From G963556115 sp963677015 (GTDB taxonomy: Bacteria; Planctomycetota; SZUA-567), in contig OY781533.1 of NCBI GenBank assembly GCA_963677015.1, forward strand, positions 2,852,001 through 2,916,000: a DNA stretch of 64,000 bases, written 5' to 3'. Positions within the stretch are counted from its first letter, which is position 1. Each line of letters starts with the position of its first letter. Below are positions 26,693-34,861 of the stretch, one piece after another. The position numbers and the translations under genes were made by a program. The notes under the pieces are model-generated. The model made no database searches and was not told where the DNA came from. It saw nothing but the letters and a program-made list of their open reading frames with translations.

Positions 26693-27865
26693 ATGCCAAA
26701 AAAATCACCGGCTAAAATTATCATTACCACTCTCAGCATCCTCCTGCTCCTCTCAGCCCTGATATATCTGATAAAAGTCAAATCTTACGACCCCTACGTC
26801 ATCAGATCCGATTATGAACTCCTCAGAAATGCCAATCAGATAAGCCCTGCAGAATACGCGGAGCTGGCACAAAATCATAACTCTGCTTCTAATAACCACA
26901 TATCTGAAGCAGGAACAAAAATAGTGGAAAAATCAGAAAGCGGTGACGCCGAAACCCAATTTAGAATCGACAACACTATACTAGAGACAGATTCATACAT
27001 CTCAGCAGAAAAATCTCTCACCCGCTACGCCGAACAAGGTAATGTTGCCGCCCAAAAATTACTTGGAGACCTATACTCCAAAGATAATAGCATAAAACAA
27101 AATTTTACCGTCGCCGCCAAGTGGTATAAACTGGCGGCTGAGCAAGGAAACCCTGAAGCTCAGGGTAAAATGGGTTGGTTTTATATGGGCGGAATAGGTG
27201 TTGAGCAGGACTTTCTACAAGCTTATAAATTGCTGCAGCAGGCAGCTCAAAAAAATGTAGTTTTTGCTCAAACACTGTTAGGGATACTATATTTTGACGG
27301 TTCTCTCGGACAACCTGATTATCCCAAAGCCATAAAATGGTTGCAAGAAGCAGCAGATCAATATTATCCCATTGCTCAAAAAATACTCGGAGATCTCTAT
27401 GCAAGCGGAATCGGAGTGGAGCAGAACTATAACGAGGCAATAAAATGGTATCTTCTGGCGGCACAACAGGGAAACACCGAAGCTCAGACCGCCCTTGGAG
27501 TATTGTTCTATATCTACAAAGTCGGAAGAACAAATACCTATGGCAACACACAGCTTGATCAACAGGAAATATCTCACTGGCTGCAGCAAGCGGCAAAGAA
27601 TGGAGATTCATTAGCAGAAGCGGCACTAGGAGCAGCCTATTATAATGGTGATCTAGGAAAACCCGATTACCAGCTTGCACGCAAATGGCTGGAAAGGGCG
27701 GCAGAAGATCATAATCCTGAATCTCAAACATTACTCGGAGTTATGTATGAATTCGGTACAGGAGCACCTGTAGACCTAAAGAAGGCAAAAGAGCTCTATA
27801 CCCAGGCCGCAGCAAAAGGAAACCCTACCGCCGCAAAACAACTCAAAACAGATAAATTCAAATAA
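26693..27865 (+). CDS. Sel1-like repeat protein (copy 2)
   Basis: A 390-residue paralogue with the same membrane anchor and about seven Sel1 units. The frame extends upstream to 26612, but alignment with copy 1 and the AGATG context fix the start at 26693. Residues about 65-110 have diverged from the other copies (NNHISEAGTKIVEKSESG). The C-terminal part (VLFYIYKVGRTNT onward) is close to copy 3. All copies end KTDKFK or KADKFK. It has its own promoter. Confidence 0.88.
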   Translation: MPKKSPAKIIITTLSILLLLSALIYLIKVKSYDPYVIRSDYELLRNANQISPAEYAELAQNHNSASNNHISEAGTKIVEKSESGDAETQFRIDNTILETDSYISAEKSLTRYAEQGNVAAQKLLGDLYSKDNSIKQNFTVAAKWYKLAAEQGNPEAQGKMGWFYMGGIGVEQDFLQAYKLLQQAAQKNVVFAQTLLGILYFDGSLGQPDYPKAIKWLQEAADQYYPIAQKILGDLYASGIGVEQNYNEAIKWYLLAAQQGNTEAQTALGVLFYIYKVGRTNTYGNTQLDQQEISHWLQQAAKNGDSLAEAALGAAYYNGDLGKPDYQLARKWLERAAEDHNPESQTLLGVMYEFGTGAPVDLKKAKELYTQAAAKGNPTAAKQLKTDKFK

Positions 27866-28032
27866 CCTCATATACTACTATAATTAGAACAAAACCTTAA
27901 AATTACACAATACCTGACCCTACCTACCACAGCAATTCACCAACCCAATAGTTGACACCACCAGCATTATATGTACTATATAAATTCTTATTAATCTTAC
28001 AAATTACCCCAGCTCATATTAAAGGCTGCCAG
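27866..28032 (+). repeat. Intergenic repeat with promoter, copy B
   Basis: Second copy of the 167-bp spacer described at 26526-26692. TTGACA lies at 27952-27957 and TACTAT at 27974-27979. Confidence 0.85.
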
Positions 28033-29205
28033 ATGCCCAAAAAATCACCGGCTAAAATTATCATTACCATTCTCAGCGTCCTCCTGCTCCTCTCAGCCCT
28101 GATATATCTGATAAAAGTAAAATCTTACGACCCCTACGTCCGCAGATCCGAGTATGGACTCCTTAGAAATGACAATCAGATAAGCCCCGCAGAATACGCG
28201 GAACTGGCACAAACTCACAACCCTGCCGCTGACAGCCGCATACCTGAAGCCGCGGTAGAAATCATGGAAGAAGCCGAACGCGGTGACGCCGAAGCCCAAT
28301 TTACTGTCGGCAAAACTCTACTGGAAGCCGGTTCATACACCTCGGCAGAAAAATTCCTCACCCGCTCTGCCAAACAGGGTAATATCGCCGCTCAAAAACT
28401 ACTTGGAGATTTATACTATGAAGGAAACTTCATAACACAAAATTATACCGCCGCCGCCAAGTGGTATAAACTAGCAGCAGATCAGGGAGACCCAGAAGCT
28501 CAGGGCAACATGGGCGGTTTTTATATAAACGGAATAGGTGTTGAGCAGGATTTCCAGCAAGCTTATACATTGCTGCAGCAGGCAGCAGAAAAGAATGTTA
28601 TATTTGCAAAAGCACTATTAGGGATGCTATATTTAAAGGGTATTTCTGGGCAGCCTGATTACCCAAATGCCCTAAAATGGTTGCAAGAAGCCGCAGATCA
28701 AAATTTTCCTGTTGCTCAAAGGTTACTCGGTGATCTCTATGCAACCGGAACCGGAGTGGAGCAGAATTATAACAAAGCTATTAAATGGCATCTTCTGGCG
28801 GCAAAACAGGGAAACACCGAATCCCAGACCGCCCTTGGAGTATTGTTCTATATCTACAAAGTCGGAAGGACAAATACCTCTGGCAACACACAGCTTGATC
28901 AACAGGAAATATATAACTGGCTGCTACAAGCAGCAGGAAAAGGGAGCTCACCCGCAGAAGTAGTACTTGGAACAATCTATTTAAATGGAGAATTAGGAAA
29001 AACTGATTATCAACTTGCACTCGATTGGTTTAATAGAGCAGTTAAACACAACAATTCAGATGCTCAAACATTTCTCGGTGAAATGTACGAAGATGGTTTA
29101 GGGGTACCAATTGATCTCCAGAAGGCAAAAGAGCTCTATACCCACGCTGCGGCTCAAGGGAGTTTAACCGCAGCAGAACACCTCAAAGCAGATAAATTCA
29201 AATAA
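28033..29205 (+). CDS. Sel1-like repeat protein (copy 3)
   Basis: A 390-residue protein with anchor and about seven Sel1 repeats. It is a mosaic: residues about 36-112 are identical or nearly so to copy 1 at the nucleotide level, whereas the middle (TQNYTAAAKWYKLAA, GVEQDFQQAYTLLQQAA) follows copy 2. This indicates gene conversion or unequal crossing-over within the array. The start was chosen as for copy 2. A short inverted repeat follows the gene. Confidence 0.88.
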   Translation: MPKKSPAKIIITILSVLLLLSALIYLIKVKSYDPYVRRSEYGLLRNDNQISPAEYAELAQTHNPAADSRIPEAAVEIMEEAERGDAEAQFTVGKTLLEAGSYTSAEKFLTRSAKQGNIAAQKLLGDLYYEGNFITQNYTAAAKWYKLAADQGDPEAQGNMGGFYINGIGVEQDFQQAYTLLQQAAEKNVIFAKALLGMLYLKGISGQPDYPNALKWLQEAADQNFPVAQRLLGDLYATGTGVEQNYNKAIKWHLLAAKQGNTESQTALGVLFYIYKVGRTNTSGNTQLDQQEIYNWLLQAAGKGSSPAEVVLGTIYLNGELGKTDYQLALDWFNRAVKHNNSDAQTFLGEMYEDGLGVPIDLQKAKELYTHAAAQGSLTAAEHLKADKFK

Positions 29206-29304
29206 CTATATATATAAATATAAACTTATTAATTAAGCATAATCTATACCTGACAACTATAATTATCTATTAAATCATATTCAGATTTTGATCTAAAATT
29301 ATAT

Positions 29305-29339
29305 CTAGCGATAAGCGTATTAAGACTTATTACCGCTAG
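29305..29339 (+). terminator. Inverted repeat after the Sel1 array, possible terminator
   Basis: CTAGCGATAAG (29305-29315) pairs with CTTAT(TAC)CGCTAG (29326-29339). A T-run is lacking, so it may terminate only weakly or serve both strands. Confidence 0.4.
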
Positions 29340-29359
29340 ATTATCTGAATTTCAAATTT

Positions 29360-30073
29360 TTACTTATTATATATATCCCTATATTCCATATTTGACACAC
29401 GATTATCATTATGAATTTTGTCTCTAAAATTATCAGCTTTACTTTCAGTTTCAGAACTAGCGTTCATCTTTTTTAAACCATCATCTAAAGACTTCACATA
29501 AGCATAATACGAGGAGACCATTGTTGCCGTTTTATCAGCAAGAATAAAACCTAGTTGATTCCACTGCTGTTGTGAAATCTCATCCTGTGATAGCCCCTGT
29601 TCCTTCCCTGTAACCTCAATTCCAAGATGATCGGCATACAGGTTAAGAAGCTCTAATAGTATAACCCCACTGGTAACATCTACCTCGGCAAGAGTAATTA
29701 TCGGTGTTGCCTCAGCCGCAACGACTCCAGCGGTCGCATAGCCACCGGTCTCGGAAACTGAGAATAGCAGGTTTCCACCTCTCGCACCCAGCGGACTCAG
29801 CCCTATAACATTGCCGTACTGTATGGCACGACTTATTCTCTCAGCCTCACGAATATACTCCCGCCCGCTCGCCGGATCATAAAGACCGACCAGCGCACCA
29901 TATAATCTTCTGCCGGCGACCGCAATACCACCCTGAATATTATATGACAGACTGTACCGCTTGAGCAGCTCCGCATCCTTCTTATAAGCCGAATAAAAGA
30001 CAAGGCAGTCCTTCCCCCGTGCAATTTGCTCACCAAACTTCCGGACAAACTCTTCTCGATTATACAGGCACAA
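29360..30073 (-). CDS. Unrecognised protein, possibly 5'-truncated
   Basis: I do not recognise this 237-residue frame. It has no signal peptide; a Gly/Ala-rich central part (GYATAGVVAAEATPIITLAEVDVTSGVILLELL is spread over about 112-145) is followed by a polar helical C terminus. The only upstream start is a TTG at 30073, without a ribosome site, which follows an in-frame TGA and lies 10 bases after the pdxJ terminator T-run. There is no internal ATG until late. The most likely reading is a gene that lost its 5' end, perhaps the end of a longer polymorphic-type protein, but this is inference. Confidence 0.4.
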   Translation of the reverse strand: MCLYNREEFVRKFGEQIARGKDCLVFYSAYKKDAELLKRYSLSYNIQGGIAVAGRRLYGALVGLYDPASGREYIREAERISRAIQYGNVIGLSPLGARGGNLLFSVSETGGYATAGVVAAEATPIITLAEVDVTSGVILLELLNLYADHLGIEVTGKEQGLSQDEISQQQWNQLGFILADKTATMVSSYYAYVKSLDDGLKKMNASSETESKADNFRDKIHNDNRVSNMEYRDIYNK

Positions 30074-30082
30074 AAATCAGAC

Positions 30083-30111
30083 AAAAAAAGCAGGGAGCAC
30101 CTGCTCCCTGC
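30083..30111 (-). terminator. Terminator of the ruvC-pdxJ operon
   Basis: A perfect 10-bp stem GCAGGGAGCA/TGCTCCCTGC with a two-base loop (30090-30111) is followed on the minus strand by seven Ts. Confidence 0.9.
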
Positions 30112-30151
30112 CATTACCAAGACAAACAAAAAATCTCCTCCGCCGCTGCGG

Positions 30152-30883
30152 TTACAGACGCTCTCCCAGCGTAATCGCCTCACGCATCTCCCGTACCGCC
30201 TTGGGCAGACCGACCATCACCGCCCTGCTAATAATACTGTGCCCGATATTCAGTTCATGCATCTCCTTGATAGCCGCGATATCGGCGACATTATGATAGG
30301 TCAGACCATGCCCGGCGTTGACCAGTATACCGTGACGTCCGGCGGCATGTGAAGAGATAATCAACTTCTCCAGCTCGCTCTCACGCGATTTATCATCGGA
30401 GAACCAGTTGGCGTAGGTTCCGGTGTGCAGCTCGATTATGCCGGCACCACTCTGCTGTGCGGCATCAATCTGCTCCAGCTCCGGGTCGATAAAGAGACTC
30501 ACCGCGATCTCCGCCTCACGAAAACGCTGCACCACTTCACGGGTACGTTCGAGCTGTCCGGCAACATCCAGACCGCCCTCGGTAGTGATCTCTTCCCGCT
30601 TCTCCGGCACCAGTGTCACCTGATCCGGTTTTACCTCCAGCGCTATCCCGATTATCTCATCGGACATACCCATCTCCAGATTGAGCTTGGTCGTTATGGT
30701 TTGACGGAGTATGCGCAGATCCCGATCCTGAATATGCCGCCTGTCCTCACGCAGGTGTATCGTAATGGAATCCGCCCCATTCTTCTCAGCGATAAACGCC
30801 GCTTCCACCGGATCAGGCTCATAGGTTTTACGCGCCTGCCTTATTGTTGCCACATGATCAATATTCACACCCAGTTTAACCAT
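30152..30883 (-). CDS. pdxJ: Pyridoxine 5'-phosphate synthase
   Basis: A 243-residue TIM-barrel enzyme that condenses 1-deoxyxylulose 5-phosphate with 3-amino-2-oxopropyl phosphate in the DXP-dependent vitamin B6 pathway. Family motifs are VKLGVNIDHVATIRQAR at the start, GADSITIHLREDRRHI, NLEMGMS, VTLVPEKREEITTEGGLDV, IELHTGTYA and VNAGHGL. ATG 30883 follows AAAGGA; the TTG at 30889 is not needed. It is the last gene of the ruvC-thiDE-pdxJ group and is followed by a strong terminator. Confidence 0.96.
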   Translation of the reverse strand: MVKLGVNIDHVATIRQARKTYEPDPVEAAFIAEKNGADSITIHLREDRRHIQDRDLRILRQTITTKLNLEMGMSDEIIGIALEVKPDQVTLVPEKREEITTEGGLDVAGQLERTREVVQRFREAEIAVSLFIDPELEQIDAAQQSGAGIIELHTGTYANWFSDDKSRESELEKLIISSHAAGRHGILVNAGHGLTYHNVADIAAIKEMHELNIGHSIISRAVMVGLPKAVREMREAITLGERL

Positions 30884-30997
30884 AATCAAATCCTTTCAAT
30901 ATATTAACACTCACCGCAATCTACCCGTACGGCAAGGATAAATTCATTTTATTCCGCTGCGTCCCGCTACCGGGGCAGCATACCGCCGCGCCCGTTC

Positions 30998-32065
30998 TCA
31001 GCTTTCCCCGCGGGCTTTGATAATCTGCTCTTTAAACCACGCCGCTTCCGCAGCAATATCTTTGGCATTGATGATCGCCGTACAGACAGCCACCGCCCGC
31101 GCTCCGGCATCCAGCACTCCCGCCAGCGTATCACGGTTTATCGACCCGATGCAGAAATACGGAATCTTCGCATTCTGCGCCGCCCAACTCACATACTCCA
31201 GACCTACCGCCGCCCGGTGCTGCTTGGTATTTGTCGGATACACCGGTCCCACCCCGATATAATCCGCCCCGTCAAGATACGCCTGCTCGGCAAATTCCGG
31301 TGCGGAGGTACTCTTACCGACGATCTTCTCCTCACCCATTATCCGCTTACAGAGATTTACCGGCAGATCACCCTGCCCGGTATGAATACCGTCAGCCCCG
31401 ACCAGCGACGCGATATGCGGCCGGTCATTGAGTATCAAAAGCGCCTTACCCGCACACATTTCACGCATCTTCAGCGCCAGCTCATAAAATTCTCCGTCCT
31501 CCATATCCTTCTCACGCATCTGAATGATATCCGCACCGCCGGCTACCGCTTCACGGCAGGCAGTCAGAGCATCGGTAGAACTCAAGCTTCCGGTCACCAG
31601 CACATAGAGTGCCGCATCCTGTAATTTTTTATTCACCTCAATACCTCCTAACAAGTCTTTCTCTATAGTATACACTCTGTAGCGTATTCCTTCAAAAACA
31701 CTCCCCGCCTCTGGACTTACCGTCTTACTGTACTCCTCCAGCACCCGCAGCGCCTGCTGCAGACGCTTCAGACTCGCCTTGACCACCGCCAGTATCGACG
31801 CACGCACACCCTCGGTAGCGGTGGAAATCCCGGTACCGATATCCCCGACGGTGTCCCGATGCCGCAGCATACGGTTACCGACCGCGATATCCAAAAGCTC
31901 CTCGGCCCGCTGAAAGCTGTGGCGCAATTCCTTGAGCTCCCGTGCTATCCGTTCATCCTCAAGCACAAAACGCACATACTCCTCACATACCCGCAGACCT
32001 TCCTGCGCCCGATTCATATTCGCATCAAGAATCCGGCAGACTCCGCCGAGTTCACTGTTATTCAT
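30998..32065 (-). CDS. thiE: Fused ThiD2-like and thiamine-phosphate synthase (ThiE)
   Basis: A 355-residue two-domain protein. The N-terminal 135 residues (RILDANMNRAQEGLRVCEEY, then ELRHSFQRAE and RHRDTVGDIG) match the ThiD2 type of HMP-phosphate kinase described as fused to ThiE in cyanobacteria and some other phyla. The C-terminal TIM barrel has the ThiE motifs ADIIQMREKDM, LILNDRPHIASLVGADGIHTGQGDLP and GADYIGVGPVYPTNTK. It would make thiamine phosphate from HMP-P and THZ-P. ATG 32065 is spaced seven bases from AAGGGA; GTG 32068 is the alternative. It lies 16 bp after the transglutaminase gene. Confidence 0.9.
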   Translation of the reverse strand: MNNSELGGVCRILDANMNRAQEGLRVCEEYVRFVLEDERIARELKELRHSFQRAEELLDIAVGNRMLRHRDTVGDIGTGISTATEGVRASILAVVKASLKRLQQALRVLEEYSKTVSPEAGSVFEGIRYRVYTIEKDLLGGIEVNKKLQDAALYVLVTGSLSSTDALTACREAVAGGADIIQMREKDMEDGEFYELALKMREMCAGKALLILNDRPHIASLVGADGIHTGQGDLPVNLCKRIMGEEKIVGKSTSAPEFAEQAYLDGADYIGVGPVYPTNTKQHRAAVGLEYVSWAAQNAKIPYFCIGSINRDTLAGVLDAGARAVAVCTAIINAKDIAAEAAWFKEQIIKARGES

Positions 32066-32081
32066 CACACTATCCCTTCAT

Positions 32082-33020
32082 CTACTTCTCATCCCGGACC
32101 TTCACCCGCACCAGCACCCGGGCTTTGGAACCATGTAGCACCTTCCAGACATAGAGCATACCATTATTCAGCTCAGAGTCATTACGCACCCTGGAAAAAG
32201 CCAGATATTTATTATGCAGCACCTCAAAACTGCCAAGACCGAGATCCATATGCAGCGGATCAACAATAATCCAGCCCTTATCCCTGATATAAACCTCAGC
32301 CCAACTGTGCGGCAAGCATAACGGACGGGTCAGCAGATAACCGCTCACATGCCGCGCCGGAAGCTTGAACTGCCGGCAGAGCGTCACCAGCAGGTCCGTA
32401 TAGTCGGTACAGTCACCCCGTCCCCGCTTGAGAGTGGCGACCGCTCCGTGCATCTTCCGCACCGCCTTGGTACTCTCCAGATTCGCACAGACAAAGTCCA
32501 GAATCGCCCGCACCTGCTCCAGCTCCGTATCCCGCCTGCCGATCTGCCGCGCCGCCTGCCTGATCATATTATTGCCGACATCGAGATACTCCTCGCTGCG
32601 GGTATATTCGCTGCGTTCCCGCTCCGACAGTTCACCGTCCGCGGTCTTTTCAACAAGAACCTGACGGGTGGTACTGAATCTCAGAGTTACCTCAATCTTA
32701 CGTTTTATCTTCCTGCCTTTAAAGCGCCAGCTTGCATAGCGATTACCGTTTTTACGGAAAATATTACTCGGCGCCGGGCTGAACACCACCGATTCTATCT
32801 CCTGCTGACCGGGAAAACTCTGCGGCAGAAGCGAAGTAAGATCAACGGTCGTCTGCCGGTCTCCCTTCACCTCAAGATTATAGCTCAGAATCACCTCACC
32901 GCTGCGTTGCGGCCGCCGAAACTCCTTCAGCTCAGCCGCCCGGACAGTGCCAAGTGACAATAACGCCAGCCATAAGAGCAGCACCGGACAATACAGATCA
33001 GATCGTGACCGCATTCTCAA
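32082..33020 (-). CDS. Exported transglutaminase-like protein
   Basis: A 312-residue protein with an N-terminal signal sequence (VLLLWLALLSLGTVRA) and a transglutaminase-like papain-fold domain. The catalytic triad is C204 in RGDCTDYTDLL, H238 in LPHSWAEVY and D254 in IIVDPL. The start is a TTG at 33020 with GGAGG eight bases upstream, better placed than the ATG two codons later. Such bacterial proteins are often proteases or peptidoglycan- and peptide-processing enzymes. The substrate is unknown. It sits tightly between ruvC and the thiamine gene, though the three functions are unrelated. Confidence 0.85.
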   Translation of the reverse strand: MRMRSRSDLYCPVLLLWLALLSLGTVRAAELKEFRRPQRSGEVILSYNLEVKGDRQTTVDLTSLLPQSFPGQQEIESVVFSPAPSNIFRKNGNRYASWRFKGRKIKRKIEVTLRFSTTRQVLVEKTADGELSERERSEYTRSEEYLDVGNNMIRQAARQIGRRDTELEQVRAILDFVCANLESTKAVRKMHGAVATLKRGRGDCTDYTDLLVTLCRQFKLPARHVSGYLLTRPLCLPHSWAEVYIRDKGWIIVDPLHMDLGLGSFEVLHNKYLAFSRVRNDSELNNGMLYVWKVLHGSKARVLVRVKVRDEK

Positions 33021-33022
33021 TA

Positions 33023-33556
33023 CTACTTCCTCCTTACCTTGCGTCCACGGGAAGTTCTGGCGCTCCCGCTCATACCCACCATACTCTCAACTCCGCGGCG
33101 ACGACTATGAGTTATGGCTATCGCCAGCGCATCCGCTTCATGATCGGTATCAGGAAGTTCCCGCAGTGCCAGCAGCACCCGCACCATCTCCTGCACCTGC
33201 TCCTTACCGGCACGTCCGGAAGAGGTCACCGCCTTCTTGATCAGTGTCGGTTCATAGCCGCATACCGGCAGCCCCGCTTCAGCCGCCGCCAGCAGCGCCA
33301 CCCCGCGACCCTCGCCGATAGCGATAGCGGTCTTAATATTAGTACCGGCAAATACCGTCTCCACTCCCGCCTCATCCGGCTGATACAGCTGGATAGCTCC
33401 CTTGAGACCATTATAGATCTCAACCAGCCGCTGCGCCAGTTCACCGCTGCGTGTAACCACTGTGCCACTGGCGACATAGAGCAATTGACTACCGCGCTCC
33501 TCAATAATACCATACCCGACATTTCTGGTTCCGGGGTCGATTCCTAATATCCGCAT
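33023..33556 (-). CDS. ruvC: Holliday junction resolvase RuvC
   Basis: A 177-residue RNase H-like resolvase that cuts Holliday junctions held by RuvAB. The metal-binding residues are in place: D7 (GIDPGTRNVGYG), E66 (GVETVF), H139 and D142 (DHEADALAIA). The basic C-terminal tail (RTSRGRKVRRK) is typical. AAAGGAG precedes ATG 33556. It is the first gene of the four-gene minus-strand cluster; ruvA and ruvB are not in the window. Confidence 0.97.
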   Translation of the reverse strand: MRILGIDPGTRNVGYGIIEERGSQLLYVASGTVVTRSGELAQRLVEIYNGLKGAIQLYQPDEAGVETVFAGTNIKTAIAIGEGRGVALLAAAEAGLPVCGYEPTLIKKAVTSSGRAGKEQVQEMVRVLLALRELPDTDHEADALAIAITHSRRRGVESMVGMSGSARTSRGRKVRRK

Positions 33557-33756
33557 AGGCTCCTTTTAATAATTAAAAAAATCAGCACAAACTTATTTTA
33601 CACTAAATACTGTAAACAACAAGACAGAATAACCAATAAATACCCCGCTCCCGCGGAATTATAACCGAATTACCAGCAACCCATTGCCTGAGGGGCATAA
33701 AATATTCATAATAATATTAATAATACGCATAAACTCATTTCAACAGGAGGATAACG

Positions 33757-34428
33757 ATGACAGATGACAGAATTACCGAGCTGCGCAGCCGCGGCGTACT
33801 GGTACAAAAGGACAGTAATCTCTTCACGATCAAGATCGGATCCTGCGGCGGAGCAGGTAATTCCAGCCTGCTGCGACGTATCGCCGACCTTGCCGACAAC
33901 TTCGGCGACGGTAGTGTCCGCACCACAACCAGACAGGTTACCGAGGTCTACAATATACCCAGGGACAGCATAGAAGAAGCACTTGTATTTATGGAAGAGA
34001 ACGGCATACCAAACTCCTTCTCCGGCACCCGGCTGCGTACCGTAGTCGCCTGTCCGGGTCATCCGGTCTGCCGTTTCAGTATCGGCAACACTCAGGAGCT
34101 TGCCCGCGAGATCAAGGAGCGTTTCAGCAGCTTCAGCGGCCTGAAGACCAAGATCAAGGTCGCAGTCACCGGCTGCCCCAACGCCTGCGCCAAACCCAGC
34201 GCCAACTGTATCGGACTCACCGCCCGCGGCAGCGACAGCTGGGATATCAGTATCGGCGGCAAGATGGGGCGTCAACCGAAACTCGCCCGCACAAGGCTGG
34301 AAAAAAAGAGCCGGGAAGAGGTCTTCAGTATCATTGAAAAGCTACTCGTCTGGACCCGAGACAACGGCCAACCCAAAGAACGCCTCGCCGACCTCATGGA
34401 CCGCCTCGACGGACAACTGCCGGTATAA
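33757..34428 (+). CDS. Single-domain sulfite/nitrite-reductase-like siroheme protein
   Basis: A 223-residue protein with the siroheme/[4Fe-4S] ligand pattern C99-x5-C105 (ACPGHPVC) and C140-x3-C144 (TGCPNAC), preceded by a ferredoxin-like half domain and the substrate-contacting RTTTRQ segment. It is about half the size of NirA- or SirA-type enzymes and close to the small assimilatory-type sulfite reductase of Desulfovibrio (about 220 residues). It may reduce sulfite or nitrite or act in a related electron-transfer role. AGGAGG precedes the ATG. It stands alone, with no electron-donor gene nearby. Confidence 0.85.
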   Translation: MTDDRITELRSRGVLVQKDSNLFTIKIGSCGGAGNSSLLRRIADLADNFGDGSVRTTTRQVTEVYNIPRDSIEEALVFMEENGIPNSFSGTRLRTVVACPGHPVCRFSIGNTQELAREIKERFSSFSGLKTKIKVAVTGCPNACAKPSANCIGLTARGSDSWDISIGGKMGRQPKLARTRLEKKSREEVFSIIEKLLVWTRDNGQPKERLADLMDRLDGQLPV

Positions 34429-34861
34429 CCGGAAATAATCATACCCGCAGTACCGACCGCCGCTCAACAACAGCAGCCCGAAGCCGGTTCATAGTAATAC
34501 TAACTTCCAAGAGAGTGAGCAGGACAGAACAATACCGACTCCAGACTCACTCTCGAACTTAATCCTCAGAGCAGCCAGAAAAATCTATTCCTGCCCTAAA
34601 GTTACCCGCTACTTATAATAGTAACTAACACACCGGCAGCTCAGTAACGAAAACAATATAAAAACCGGCTAAACTACTCACTAGCCCGTAAAAATCCCCC
34701 GACCAGGCACAAACCTCAAAAACCATCACCGTTATTTAAAAAGGCGGCTGCCACTCCACCGAGTGACACCCGCCCCAACTACCTCACACACACACAGCCG
34801 CCGGAAAGATAATCCTCCGTCCGGCGATCAGTAATACCTGAAGCCCTGCCGCTTTATCCAG
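34429..34861. other. Intergenic region between converging genes
   Basis: No gene is seen. A 9-bp inverted repeat (GAGAGTGAG/CTCACTCTC, near 34512-34557) with a long loop may help end the plus-strand transcript. The cyclase terminator is at 34743-34774. Small CA-dinucleotide runs occur near 34790. Confidence 0.5.
34736..34774 (-). terminator. Terminator of the diguanylate cyclase gene
   Basis: The minus-strand arms GGCGGGTGTCACTC and GAGTGGCAGCCGCC (34743-34774, loop GGTG, three mismatches) are followed by TTTTTAAATAA. Confidence 0.75.

Noticed and set aside
25677..29205. Long direct repeats considered as an insertion sequence
   Set aside because: The repeats are paralogous Sel1 genes and their promoters; there is no transposase or terminal inverted repeat.
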